From Allorhizobium sonneratiae (GTDB lineage Bacteria > Pseudomonadota > Alphaproteobacteria > Rhizobiales > Rhizobiaceae), in the NCBI RefSeq assembly GCF_023700755.1, contig NZ_JAMKOJ010000001.1, positions 434,001 through 498,000 of the forward strand: a DNA stretch of 64,000 bases. Reading direction: 5' to 3'. The notes beneath the pieces were generated by a model. The model saw nothing but the letters and a program-made list of their open reading frames with translations, was not told the DNA's origin and searched no databases. Position numbers and translations under genes: made by a program. Positions 32,817-42,101 of the stretch are shown here, piece after piece (the stretch's first letter is position 1; every line of letters begins with the position of its first letter).

Positions 32817-33290
32817 ATGACAGATCATTTTCATATGGAAGACGGAGCCGGGCTCAGAGGCGGCCTCCCGGAATATTCGGCTCTTTCGCAGTCTCTGGGT
32901 TTCAGGGTTCGGCGGGCGCAGTTGGCGATCATGCAGGATTTCAATGATGTCCTGGGAGGCATGAGGATAAAGCCTGCCGATTTTTCGGTTTTGTCGTTGA
33001 TTGCGGAGAATTCCGGGCTCAAGCAAAGTGATGTGGCTGCGGCCCTTTCCATCCAGCGGGCAAATTTCGTGGCGATTGTCGATGGCCTTGAAAATCGTGG
33101 GCTGATCGAACGCCGTCGCTCCGAGGTCGATCGTCGTGTCTATTATCTGCACCTGACAGATGCAGGGCATGAATTTCTCGAATCGCTTCTGCCGAAATGG
33201 CGTGAGCATGAGGACAAGTTCATCGGTCGCCTGGGTGGTGAAGGCAAGCGGGATGAACTGATCGCCCTGTTGAAGTCTATTGCCGATTGA
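32817..33290 (+). CDS. MarR family transcriptional regulator
   Basis: A 157-residue winged-helix protein. The recognition region is L-K-Q-S-D-V-A-A-A-L-S-I-Q-R-A-N-F-V-A-I-V-D-G-L-E-N-R-G-L-I-E-R, followed by the wing R-S-E-V-D-R-R-V-Y-Y-L-H-L-T-D-A-G. Terminal helices serve dimerisation. It would repress genes in response to a small phenolic or oxidant, but no target is visible next to it. ATG 32817 was chosen because AAGGGG lies six bases upstream; ATG 32766 has none. Confidence 0.88.
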   Translation: MTDHFHMEDGAGLRGGLPEYSALSQSLGFRVRRAQLAIMQDFNDVLGGMRIKPADFSVLSLIAENSGLKQSDVAAALSIQRANFVAIVDGLENRGLIERRRSEVDRRVYYLHLTDAGHEFLESLLPKWREHEDKFIGRLGGEGKRDELIALLKSIAD

Positions 33291-33364
33291 GGAAGGTTGC
33301 CCCTCGGTTTTGCCATTCATCTGGAGGTTCGTCCTGTGCCGCTATAATGCCGGCTTGGTTGACC

Positions 33365-33841
33365 TCAGCGTGACAGGCGTTTGAGAGCCCTGTCTATCAT
33401 CTGGTTGGCAAGGGTCATTCGATGATGGGCTGCGGCGTGAAAGGCGGGATGTACTCTGTCTGGATGGTTGTGCAAGGCATAGGCGCGGCGTTTGGCGTGA
33501 AGGTTTTCACTGGTGTCGTTGTCGCTCAGGCCAAGGTCCTCAGCAATCTCGGCTGCTGAGAGTCGCTTGAGATGTGCAGGCATGTCGGGGATGGCGTCCT
33601 GTTGCCGGTTCTGCGTGGCAGGGTGGGGGAGGTCCGCTCGATCCGGCATGAAATCCAGATAATGGTCCTCAGCCCAGCGGCCGCCAGGTGCTGCAGAATT
33701 TTCCGTTGGTTTAACGAAGCTGGAATTGAGGCCGCGGATACGAAAGCCAGTTTCCGCTGTGCTCGGCTCTGGTGTTTCGGTGTTTTCCCGAGTGAGCCGA
33801 TCCACGACGGACTGAAAAAGCGATTGACCTAGCAACATCAA
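33365..33841 (-). CDS. DnaJ-like (J-domain-like) small protein
   Basis: A 158-residue protein. The first 90 residues are polar and probably disordered. The C-terminal 65 carry a J-like unit (S-A-A-E-I-A-E-D-L-G-L, A-K-R-R-A-Y-A-L-H-N-H-P-D-R-V, M-T-L-A-N-Q-M-I-D-R-A-L) with the H-P-D tripeptide of Hsp40 co-chaperones. The role is unknown; it may recruit DnaK to a specific client. It is a lone gene between regulators. Confidence 0.65.
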   Translation of the reverse strand: MMLLGQSLFQSVVDRLTRENTETPEPSTAETGFRIRGLNSSFVKPTENSAAPGGRWAEDHYLDFMPDRADLPHPATQNRQQDAIPDMPAHLKRLSAAEIAEDLGLSDNDTSENLHAKRRAYALHNHPDRVHPAFHAAAHHRMTLANQMIDRALKRLSR

Positions 33842-33871
33842 GATGTCCGTTTTGCTTTGCGGCAGCCTGTT

Positions 33872-34258
33872 AGAGCATCATATTGATCGCATGATGCTCT
33901 AAATCTGCTGCATCACTTTGTCATTGAATCGATATTGATTTAAGCATTTGTGCAGTAAATTTGCCACGCAACCTTACCCTTAATCCGGTTTCGGCTTAAG
34001 GCGTTTGTCCTGACGCTCATGGAGGTTATCTCGCCTTGTCATGGCAAGAATGCCGCGCTGACCAAATTTATGGTCCATGCGATTCGGTCCTTAGCCCTGA
34101 AAGCATACTGTATAAGTGTTGAAACAGGAATCGCTTACTGTACAATTTTGTAGGATGAGAGCATCGGCCGAAAAGTGGGCGCCGGTTTTCGGAAAACCCG
34201 ATGCGGAAACAAAATCTGAGAGCATCGTGCCGAAAATCAGAATCGGCACGATGCTCTA
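33872..34258. repeat. Rhizobial intergenic palindromes (GAGCATC family)
   Basis: Several inverted repeats share AGAGCATC / GATGCTCT arms. One is a short hairpin at about 33872-33901 (GAGCATCAT ... ATGATGCTC). Another unit at 34215-34258 has arms AGCATCGTGCCGA and TCGGCACGATGCT, preceded by a related piece at 34158-34200. Such elements are scattered through Rhizobiaceae genomes. No gene is supported in this stretch. Confidence 0.55.
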
Positions 34259-34491
34259 AATCGGTTCGATGAGGAAAGGCTGCAGCGTTACTGCGAACAT
34301 TGGTCAGCGATATATGGCGCGCGCCGCTGGTAAGCGATTCCGGTTTGAGCACGCCTGCTGTAAAGATTGTGTTAAGAAATGCTTTTGCGGTTGATCTCGA
34401 ACTTGGTTTTGTCGGACTGGCAATGGTAACCTTTCAGGAAGACGTGGTGAACGTAAGAGGGGTTGCCTGTCACCAGAAGAAGCTGTCGCAG

Positions 34492-34599
34492 TAAAGCATG
34501 TCGCGTTTTATTTTTCTCAAGGAAATTCTAATGGACATGCGAAAAAACAAACACTTAAAGCACGTTGACTGAGGCTGATAAGCCGCAATGTGCTTTAAG
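34492..34599 (+). repeat. Intergenic repeat, copy 1
   Basis: About 108 bases beginning TAAAGCATGTCGCG and ending in a long inverted repeat (CTTAAAGCACGTTG ... CGCAATGTGCTTTAAG). The same unit occurs in opposite orientation at 50697-50802. It probably forms a long hairpin in RNA. The stretch 34600-34698 holds nothing else I recognise. Confidence 0.65.
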
Positions 34600-34698
34600 T
34601 TGCCAGGGTGGGGATTTAGATGCGCCCTGCCAGCAAGGTTATGGTCGGTTCACCGGATCGCCCGACTGGAATGAGAAACGAGTGATGTATGCCGGGCA

Positions 34699-37600
34699 AT
34701 GATTCCGGTTGAAAGGGGTCTGTGTTTGCAAGCTGAGGCGGGGCTTCTTGCAATTGCCTGTCGCAAAATCGAAGACTTGACCATTCCAGCCTTCGTCAAG
34801 GACGATCAATTGCGCTTTATGGCCGTGAATGCGGCCTTTGAACAGTTTTTTGGTCAGCCCGCGGAATGTCTGCGCGGGCGGCGGATCAGCGATGTGACGA
34901 GACGACCGGAGGATCAGGCCTGGGAGGAGGTCGAGCGGCGCTGCCTGACCTCTGGTGAAGAGCAGCTTGCTTTATGCTTCGGACAGCAGTCCTGGTCGAT
35001 TGAGCGGTTGCAGATCGAGCGTTTTCTTGACGAAGAGGGCAGCGCCTATATTTTCGGCCTTTCTCGTAAAGCCGATGGCAGTGTGCAACGGTCGGGGCGG
35101 ACCATGCGCGATGGTGGTTACCAGCCTGGACGGATTCTTTCCCGGACCCTTGCGACAGAAGAGGCGGCACTGAAACCCTCCTGGAGAATGATGGTCGATC
35201 ATCTGCCGATGGCGGGCCTGCATATTGGGGCCGATGGACGGATCATGCATGCCAATCCGGAGGCGCAAAGTCTTCTGGCCGGTTGGCAGATCGACCTGAC
35301 TGTGTCGACGCATATTCAGACCTTTCTAACGCGTTTGCAGCCTCTGGATGAAACGGGTGTCGCCCTTGAAGGCAAGCATGTTGGTCTGGACGATCTCTGC
35401 CGGGATCAGGGCAGGATGTTTTCCGATCGGCTTCGGCAGGCGCCGTGTCTTTGCCTTTGGGCGCGTCGTTTGCCGCAGGCCGATTATCTGATCTTTGCAA
35501 CGGCTGCACCCCGGCGCGCTCACGCCGATGACAGCCGAGAGGACGATCTTTACCGGATTGCTCTCGAACATGTGCCAGAGCCTGTTTTTCTGCGTGACAG
35601 CCAGCGCCGTCTGATCTTTGCCAACGCGGCCTACGAAACCTATCTCGGCAAGGAACGCAGCCTGTTTTACGGAATGCGCGAAGACGAGATGTTTCCCGAG
35701 ACGGGCGAGATCATGCGCGAGGAAAATATCGGCGTGCTCAAAACCGGCAACAGCCTGGAAATCGAGCAGGTCGTCAGCTTGCCAAACGGAGAGGTTCTGC
35801 CGGTTCTGACCAGTCTCAAGCGGATCCAAACTGCTGCAGGCGAGCCCTTCATCGTTGGCACTTTTGCCGATCTGAGCCTCGTCAAGGTGCGTGAACGCGA
35901 GATGGAGCAGGCAAGGCAGGAAGCAGAGCATCTCTGCCAGGACATGGACACCATTTTGCGGGACATGCCGACAGGCGTGATGATCCTGAATGAAGATCTG
36001 ATCGTCAGTTTTTCCAACGATCGCGCCAGAAACATGTTGAAATGGCCGGAAGGCCTTGACTTGAACGGCGTCGGCCTACGCGATTTTCTCGACATCGCCT
36101 ATACCAATGGCTGGCCACTGATCGATGGGCTGGATCAGGCGGGCAGTGTCGCGCGTCGGTCTGAGGATTATGAAAAACTTCAGGGGGCCGATTTCCGCAC
36201 GGTCGAATTTGTCGATGGCCGTCAATATGTGCTCAATCTCAGCCGTTTGAGTGATCGCAAGATCGTCGTCGTCATGACCGATTTCAGCGAAAGTCGCCAG
36301 TATCGTCGGGAAATAGATGATGCAAAAGCGCAGTTGAGCGCACTTGGTGCTCTGCTGCAGGACGCGACCGCAGGCATGGCGCAGGGCCTGTGTGTTCTGG
36401 AAAAGGCAAGGGTGGTGTTCACCAACGGCAAATATGCCGACTTGATGGATATTCCTCCCGAACTGTTGATGAAGGGTGTTCCTCTCCAGGATATCTACGA
36501 TTACTGTGGGCGCAGAGGCGATTTCGGCAGCGATCCGGAGACATTGCGGCTGTCTCTCCTCAGGCAGCTTGACGTGGATGGGCATGTGTCTTTCGAGTTT
36601 CAGTGTGGAGAGGCGCAATGGCTGCGACTGGACATTACGGGCAATTATCGGGAGCGTCTTCTCATTCTGGCAACCGATATTTCCTCTGACAAGCGCCGTG
36701 AGACGGAACTGACCGAACTTGCCCACCAGGCAAAGGCTGCAGACCGGACGAAAAGCCGCTTTCTGGCCAATATGGGCCATGAGTTCCGCACCCCGATGAA
36801 TGGGGTTCTCGGCATGGCGGAATTGCTGGCTGCTTCGAATCTCGATGCGCGGCAGAAGACATTCGTCGATGTGATCCTGAAATCGGGCCGGTCGATCCTG
36901 ACCATGATCAATGACATTATCGAATTTTCCCGCATCGATGGCGGACAGATCACCCTGTCTGCCACCCCTTTCGATCCCGTGGAGGCGGTGGAGGAGGTGG
37001 TGAGTTTCATGGCGGGGGAAGCCCGACAGTCCGGTTCGCAGATCATAGCGCGGGGCTCCACACGGCTCAGGCATATGCTTAAGGGCGATGTTGGCCGCTT
37101 TCGTCAGATTCTGACCGTGCTTCTCGGCGCTTCGCTTCAGGCAACCCAGGAAGGGCATGTGCTGATCGATCTCAATGAGGATGTCCAGGCTGAAGAGAGC
37201 ATGGTTAATCTTCGCATCGAGATTGTCGATAACGGCCATGGCCTGACACGCGAGCAGATCGGTCAGGCCTTTAGCCGTTTTGCGCCGATGGAGGAGGAGG
37301 GAAGCCACTGGCGAGGCGGTGCGGGATTGTCGTTCAACATCGCCACGGGTCTGGTCAAGGCATTTGGCGGCGAGATCGCCTTGAACAGCGAGGTGGACAG
37401 GGGCGTGACTGTCCGTGTGACGCTGCCCTTTGCCATGTCAGGCGAGCGACAGGATAGGATTGCGTCCGCTGCCTTGCAGGGGGCGAGGGTTCTGGCCTTC
37501 GATAGTCACCCGCTGGCATGCGATAGTCTTCTCGAACATCTTCTGCAATGGCAGTTCGATGCAGCTGCGGTGAATGACTGGCACATGGCCTGCTCCATTC

Positions 37601-38004
37601 TGGAAGCGGCGGCTGATGCTGGCGATCCTATCGAGGTGTTGATTGTCGATCTTTTCGCGCCGCATAAGGGCGGTGCAGCACTTCTGGCCTGGCTTCGCGG
37701 TGATCCGCGGTTTGCCGATCTTGCCGTTCTTCTGATCACGGCGGATGGCGTCGGTCATGGCCGGATGACGGATCTGGGCGGGGGCCTGCGTGCAGAACTC
37801 ATCAAACCGGTGTTGGCAAGACCGATGCTGTCTGCCGTTAGCGATCTTCTGCGACAGCGCCGGCGTATCGTGCGGATGAATGCGAAAGACCAGATCGGCA
37901 CGGGCGGCGCGGACAACGAGGTGACACCACTGTCGGAAGACACCAATCAAGGCTGCGATGAAGAGGATATGGAACTCGGTTCACGGCGACAGCGGATGAG
38001 TTGA
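34699..38004 (+). CDS. Hybrid sensor histidine kinase with several PAS domains and receiver
   Basis: A 1101-residue cytoplasmic protein without transmembrane segments. PAS-like domains occupy roughly residues 20-130, 165-270, 285-400, 415-540 and 555-675. The dimerisation/phosphoacceptor part has F-L-A-N-M-G-H-E-F-R-T-P-M-N-G-V-L-G-M with His694. The ATPase domain has D-N-G-H-G-L and G-G-A-G-L-S-F-N-I boxes. In the N-box region (about 802-820) L-L-G-A-S-L-Q-A-T lacks the usual Asn. A receiver domain (about 925-1060) has Asp984 and a late Lys (L-I-K-P). It would sense a cytoplasmic signal; no response regulator is adjacent. Close relatives exist in rhizobia and Caulobacter as cell-cycle or stress kinases, but I cannot name this one. 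Confidence 0.85.
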   Translation: MIPVERGLCLQAEAGLLAIACRKIEDLTIPAFVKDDQLRFMAVNAAFEQFFGQPAECLRGRRISDVTRRPEDQAWEEVERRCLTSGEEQLALCFGQQSWSIERLQIERFLDEEGSAYIFGLSRKADGSVQRSGRTMRDGGYQPGRILSRTLATEEAALKPSWRMMVDHLPMAGLHIGADGRIMHANPEAQSLLAGWQIDLTVSTHIQTFLTRLQPLDETGVALEGKHVGLDDLCRDQGRMFSDRLRQAPCLCLWARRLPQADYLIFATAAPRRAHADDSREDDLYRIALEHVPEPVFLRDSQRRLIFANAAYETYLGKERSLFYGMREDEMFPETGEIMREENIGVLKTGNSLEIEQVVSLPNGEVLPVLTSLKRIQTAAGEPFIVGTFADLSLVKVREREMEQARQEAEHLCQDMDTILRDMPTGVMILNEDLIVSFSNDRARNMLKWPEGLDLNGVGLRDFLDIAYTNGWPLIDGLDQAGSVARRSEDYEKLQGADFRTVEFVDGRQYVLNLSRLSDRKIVVVMTDFSESRQYRREIDDAKAQLSALGALLQDATAGMAQGLCVLEKARVVFTNGKYADLMDIPPELLMKGVPLQDIYDYCGRRGDFGSDPETLRLSLLRQLDVDGHVSFEFQCGEAQWLRLDITGNYRERLLILATDISSDKRRETELTELAHQAKAADRTKSRFLANMGHEFRTPMNGVLGMAELLAASNLDARQKTFVDVILKSGRSILTMINDIIEFSRIDGGQITLSATPFDPVEAVEEVVSFMAGEARQSGSQIIARGSTRLRHMLKGDVGRFRQILTVLLGASLQATQEGHVLIDLNEDVQAEESMVNLRIEIVDNGHGLTREQIGQAFSRFAPMEEEGSHWRGGAGLSFNIATGLVKAFGGEIALNSEVDRGVTVRVTLPFAMSGERQDRIASAALQGARVLAFDSHPLACDSLLEHLLQWQFDAAAVNDWHMACSILEAAADAGDPIEVLIVDLFAPHKGGAALLAWLRGDPRFADLAVLLITADGVGHGRMTDLGGGLRAELIKPVLARPMLSAVSDLLRQRRRIVRMNAKDQIGTGGADNEVTPLSEDTNQGCDEEDMELGSRRQRMS

Positions 38005-38142
38005 TGGTTTCAACCTTGCATCGGCTGCGTGCGTCTGCCCGTTATGGTTTCATTGAAGACAATGAAACGCAATATGCAGCATATTGAAAGCGTTACAGCG
38101 TCCTTTTTGCCATATTGGGTGCACAAAGGACGCTCTCAAGGA

Positions 38143-38907
38143 TCAGGCGATCGGTTTTTCGCCGCAAAGCATTTCCCGTTTCCCGGCAAAGCCCGGTTTT
38201 CTTTCCACCTTGAAACCTGCCTCTGCCAGATTACGGCGGACGAAACCGGCTGCGGCATAGGTGGCAAAACGACCGCTGGGCCGGGTGAGGTCAAAAAGGC
38301 GGCGCATCAGATCGAGTGACCACATGGCCGGGTTGCGGGACGGAGCAAAGCCGTCGAGATACCAGGCATCGAAGGGCGTGTTCATCTGCGACAGTGTGGT
38401 CAGCGCATCGCCGCAGATCACGACGAGCCGGGTGGCCTCGTCGAGTTCGCATTCGATCCGGCCTTGCGGATCGGCGGGCCAGAGCCTGAGCAGCGCCTGC
38501 CGCTCCGCCTCGATCTCCGGCCAGCGCGACAGCGCCCGTCCGATGGCCTCTGCCTGCATCGGGTAAAGCTCGAAAGAGGTAAAGGTCAGCCGGTCGCCGG
38601 GCCTGCGGGTCGCCTTGAACTGCCGCCAGCTCTCCATGGCATTGAGGCCGGTGCCGAAGCCAAGCTCGCCGATACGGAAGTCGCTTCTTCCGATCCAGCG
38701 CTCCGGAAGGCCGTTGCCGGTGAGGAACACATGGCCGCATTCAGCCCGACCGTCGCTGCGACAGTAAAAATGGTCGCCAAAAGCGGTCGAATAGGGCATA
38801 TCGCCCTCATGCCAGACAAGAGGTGGCAAGACAGGGGACGGTTCCACCGAGGATGCCTGTGCCGTGTCAAGGTCCGTATGGTGCGGATCAAACGTGGAAT
38901 GGGTCAT
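38143..38907 (-). CDS. mnmD: tRNA mnm5s2U34 methyltransferase, MnmD-type
   Basis: The 254-residue protein matches the methyltransferase half of MnmC (DUF752). The SAM site is G-E-L-G-F-G-T-G-L-N-A-M-E-S-W near residue 80 and the family signature W-Y-L-D-G-F-A-P-S-R-N-P-A-M-W-S near 180. It methylates 5-aminomethyl-2-thiouridine at the wobble position. In E. coli it is fused to an FAD domain. Here the FAD partner is the divergent gene next door, and the two start codons overlap (CATG at 38905-38908). Confidence 0.9.
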   Translation of the reverse strand: MTHSTFDPHHTDLDTAQASSVEPSPVLPPLVWHEGDMPYSTAFGDHFYCRSDGRAECGHVFLTGNGLPERWIGRSDFRIGELGFGTGLNAMESWRQFKATRRPGDRLTFTSFELYPMQAEAIGRALSRWPEIEAERQALLRLWPADPQGRIECELDEATRLVVICGDALTTLSQMNTPFDAWYLDGFAPSRNPAMWSLDLMRRLFDLTRPSGRFATYAAAGFVRRNLAEAGFKVERKPGFAGKREMLCGEKPIA

Positions 38908-40153
38908 GACAACAGCCGATAATGCGATGCGTAAGCCGGGTCAATTGCCTGATGCGGCCAAAGGGGTGGGGGGCGGTACTGATCTTCTGATTGTCGGTGG
39001 CGGTATCATGGGCCTGTGGGCGGCCTGGTTTGCCGCGCGCGCCGGACTGAGAACCGTGCTGGTCGAGAAAGAGCGCCTTGGGGCGGGTGCAAGCGGCGGG
39101 TTACTCGGCGCGCTGATGCCGCATATGCCGGACAAATGGTCGGAGAAAAAACAGTTCCAGTTCGATGCGCTGGTGTCTCTGGAGGAGGAGATTGCCGCGC
39201 TGGAGGCGCAGACCGGCCTTTCCACCGGGTATCGCCGCAGCGGGCGGCTGATTGCCCTGCCGAAAGACCATTTACGCGCCATTGCCGAACGGCACAGCCG
39301 CGATGCCGAAACGGTGTGGCAGAGTGAGAGCCGGTCGTTTCACTGGCAGGTCATGGACCATTCGCCCTATGGTTCAGACTGGCCCGATCCCTCCTTTACC
39401 GCGGGCGGGCTGGTTCACGATACGCTGGCTGCAAGGCTGTTTCCACGCCATCTTCTGACGGCTCTCAGAAGGGCGCTGGAGGATCACCCGGCTGTGACGC
39501 TTCTGGAGGGGGTGTTTTTGACGCGGCTTGACCCACATACCGGATCGGCACAGCTGTCGGATGGACGTGAGCTTGCTTTCGCGCATGTCGTGCTGGCTGC
39601 CGGGGTGGAGAGTTTTGCCCTTTTGTCGCAGTGGGCCGCGCCGGGATCGGACAGCCCGCGCCTTGGAACGGGCGTGAAGGGGCAGGCGGCCTTGCTGAAG
39701 GCGGATATCGATCCGTCCTGGCCGCTTTTATATCTCGACGGGCTTTATGTCGTGCCGCAGGAGGGTGGGGTTGTCGCCATCGGCAGCACCAGCGAAAACC
39801 GCTATGACGATCCTGTCTCGACCGATGCGCAACTGGATGATCTTCTGCAGCGGGCAGTAGCGCTTGTCCCGTCTTTCCGGAATGCCCCCGTGCTGGAGCG
39901 TTGGGCCGGGGTCAGGCCGAAAGCCGTCGAGCGTGATCCGATGGTCGGCCCGCATCCCGATCTGCCGCGGCTGATTGCGCTGACCGGTGGTTTCAAGGTC
40001 AGTTTCGGTCTTGCGCACCGGCTGGCACAGGCAGCACTTTTGCCTCTCCTCGGATCGGGGCCGGTTCTACCGGCCTCGTTTACGCTGGCGCATCATCTGC
40101 AATGTGCCGGGCATCGGCACACATCTGACAAAAAAAATTCACGAAATAGTTGA
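38906..40153 (+). CDS. FAD-dependent oxidoreductase, MnmC C-terminal-like
   Basis: A 415-residue DAO-family protein with the FAD motif L-I-V-G-G-G-I-M-G-L-W-A-A-W near residue 27, E-K and G-A-S-G-G-L-L-G-A-L-M-P-H near 60, and a C-terminal R-P-K-A-V-E-R-D-P-M-V-G-P. The G-L-L-G-A-L-M-P-H stretch is like that of MnmC, whose FAD domain oxidises the cmnm5 side chain. Divergent overlap with mnmD supports a tRNA modification role, but glycine/D-amino-acid oxidation remains possible. ATG 38906 or 38927 could be the start. Confidence 0.8.
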   Translation: MTTADNAMRKPGQLPDAAKGVGGGTDLLIVGGGIMGLWAAWFAARAGLRTVLVEKERLGAGASGGLLGALMPHMPDKWSEKKQFQFDALVSLEEEIAALEAQTGLSTGYRRSGRLIALPKDHLRAIAERHSRDAETVWQSESRSFHWQVMDHSPYGSDWPDPSFTAGGLVHDTLAARLFPRHLLTALRRALEDHPAVTLLEGVFLTRLDPHTGSAQLSDGRELAFAHVVLAAGVESFALLSQWAAPGSDSPRLGTGVKGQAALLKADIDPSWPLLYLDGLYVVPQEGGVVAIGSTSENRYDDPVSTDAQLDDLLQRAVALVPSFRNAPVLERWAGVRPKAVERDPMVGPHPDLPRLIALTGGFKVSFGLAHRLAQAALLPLLGSGPVLPASFTLAHHLQCAGHRHTSDKKNSRNS

Positions 40154-40258
40154 AGACAGCATTTGCCACTTCGTCATAGTGTCATGCAAATCGCCTATTT
40201 CCCATCGCCAACAAGCGGCAGAAGGACCTGATTCTGTCGCTTTCCGGGAGATGGCGGC

Positions 40259-40966
40259 ATGAGATACTCGATTTGCTATACACCTTCAGCGCGAGAGCCG
40301 CTGGCTCAGGCCGCGGCAAGCTGGCTGGGTCGTAGCGTCTATTCCGGCGAGGCGGTCGAGCATCCGCAGGTGAAGGGGCTCGGTCTGCAGGAGATTGCCT
40401 TTCACACCGCGCTGCCGCGCCGCAACGGGTTTCACGGCTGTCTGAAGGCGCCTTTCCATCTGCATCCGGAAGTGAGCGAGGCGATGCTTTTGCGCGAGCT
40501 GATGCAGTTTGCCGGCATGATCGAGCCGTTTTCCCTGCCGCCCCTGGAGATTGGCCGTCTCGGCGATCATTGCGGGTTGATGCTGGCCGAACCCTCTCCG
40601 GCGCTCGACCGGCTGGCGGGGCTGGTGGTGCAGGCCTTCGACCGTTTTCGCGCGCCGCTGACGGAAGACGAAATCGACCGCATGGTGCCCGAGCGGCTGA
40701 GCGCGCCGCAATTTGCCAATCTCTACCGCTGGGGCGATCCGCATGTTCTCGATGAATTCCGCTTCTCCATGCCGCTGACCGGGCCTTTGCCGTTGCATGA
40801 GCGGGAGCGGTTCCTGTCGGTTTTGCGCGGTTATTTTGCCTCCTGCCTTGAGATGTCGCCGGTATTTTCCAGTCTTGCCCTGTTTGTCGAGCGGGAGGCG
40901 GGTGCGCCGCTGGTCGTGCATTCCCTGCATCCGATGGGCCGGGTGTCGGCGCGGCGCATCGCCTGA
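40259..40966 (+). CDS. DUF1045 family protein (2H phosphoesterase-like), purine-linked
   Basis: A 235-residue protein. The start R-Y-S-I-C-Y-T-P, the R-N-G-F-H-G-C-L-K-A-P-F block near residue 60 and the later F-R-F-S-M-P-L-T-G-P-L match DUF1045. The family normally has two H-x-T/S motifs. Here the first is H-G-C and the second has Ser instead of His (S-M-P), so catalysis may be lost or changed. It is followed 60 bases later by puuE, a frequent neighbour, which hints at a purine or ureide-related task. Confidence 0.75.
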   Translation: MRYSICYTPSAREPLAQAAASWLGRSVYSGEAVEHPQVKGLGLQEIAFHTALPRRNGFHGCLKAPFHLHPEVSEAMLLRELMQFAGMIEPFSLPPLEIGRLGDHCGLMLAEPSPALDRLAGLVVQAFDRFRAPLTEDEIDRMVPERLSAPQFANLYRWGDPHVLDEFRFSMPLTGPLPLHERERFLSVLRGYFASCLEMSPVFSSLALFVEREAGAPLVVHSLHPMGRVSARRIA

Positions 40967-41028
40967 ATTGCCCCCTCGACAAGTGGCTTGCGGCTTTATA
41001 CCGTCAGCGGCAAAACGAGGGTGTAACG

Positions 41029-41946
41029 ATGCAAAACAACCACTATCCCCGCAATCTCGTCGGTTATGGCCGCAATGCGCCCGATCCACGCTGGCCAGGT
41101 GACGCACGTATCGCCGTGCAATTCGTCATCAATTACGAGGAAGGCGGCGAAAGCTGCATTCTCGATGGCGATCCGGCTTCCGAATGCCTGCTGTCGGAGA
41201 TTGTCGGGGCGCAGCCCTGGCCGGGCCAGCGCAATCTCAATATGGAATCGCTCTATGAATACGGCTCACGGGCTGGCTTCTGGCGGCTTCACCGGCTGTT
41301 CACCGGGCTTGATGTGCCGGTCACGGTCTATGGCGTCACGCTGGCCATGGCGAGGAACCCGGAAGCTGTCGCGGCAATGAACGAGGCAGGCTGGGAGATT
41401 GCCAGCCATGGCTATCGCTGGCTGGAATACAAGGATGTTCCCGAAGAGACAGAGCGCCAGCACATTCTGGACGCCGTGCGGCTGCACACGGAAGTGGCCG
41501 GTGAACGGCCTTACGGCATGTATCAGGGCAAGCCGTCTGACAATACGCTGCGGCTGGTGATGGAGGAGGGCGGTTTTCTCTATTCCTCCGACAATTATTC
41601 CGACGATCTGCCCTTCTGGGTGCCGGATCTTCAGGGCAGGCCTTTCCTGATCATTCCCTATACGCTCGATACCAATGACATGCGGTTTGCCACGGCGCAG
41701 GGTTTTAACAGCGGCGATCAGTTTTTCACCTACCTTAAGGATGCCTTCGACACGCTCTATGCCGAAGGGGCGGATGGTCAGGCAAAGATGATGTCCATCG
41801 GGCTGCATTGCCGTCTGGTCGGGCGTCCGGGCCGTATTGCCGGTCTCAAGCGCTTTATCGAGTATGTTCTCTCCCATGATAGGGTGTGGATCCCGAAGCG
41901 CATCGATATTGCCCACCATTGGCACGCGCATCACAAACCTGTGTAG
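41029..41946 (+). CDS. puuE: Allantoinase PuuE (polysaccharide-deacetylase fold)
   Basis: A 305-residue protein that opens allantoin to allantoate in a metal-independent manner in this family. Typical parts are N-L-V-G-Y-G-R-N-A-P-D-P-R-W-P, F-V-I-N-Y-E-E-G-G-E near residue 35, S-E-I-V-G-A, E-Y-G-S-R-A-G-F-W-R-L and I-A-S-H-G-Y-R-W near 125. The C-terminus has H-C-R-L-V-G-R-P-G-R. It works with uraD, uraH, allA, puuD and guaD elsewhere in the window. Confidence 0.92.
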   Translation: MQNNHYPRNLVGYGRNAPDPRWPGDARIAVQFVINYEEGGESCILDGDPASECLLSEIVGAQPWPGQRNLNMESLYEYGSRAGFWRLHRLFTGLDVPVTVYGVTLAMARNPEAVAAMNEAGWEIASHGYRWLEYKDVPEETERQHILDAVRLHTEVAGERPYGMYQGKPSDNTLRLVMEEGGFLYSSDNYSDDLPFWVPDLQGRPFLIIPYTLDTNDMRFATAQGFNSGDQFFTYLKDAFDTLYAEGADGQAKMMSIGLHCRLVGRPGRIAGLKRFIEYVLSHDRVWIPKRIDIAHHWHAHHKPV

Positions 41947-42101
41947 TGAGGGCGAGCGCAGCAGCGGGCGGCAGACAGCCTCGCATCAGTTTCGCGGCTT
42001 ACGCTTGTTCGGGATAAGAAGGGCGACCTGTGCCTTCAGTGTGAAGGGTGCAGGTTTTTGTCCTCAGCCATCCGTCCCGTTTCCTCGATAAGCGATATGT
42101 C

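Noticed and set aside
2041-35330. Recurring TCTAACG / CTAACG in several places (2043, 5690, 14108, 17147, 21668, 25588, 29458, 35325)
   Set aside because: The copies are mostly in-frame Leu-Thr codons and the number is not clearly above chance for a 6-7-mer in 64 kb. No positional rule was found.
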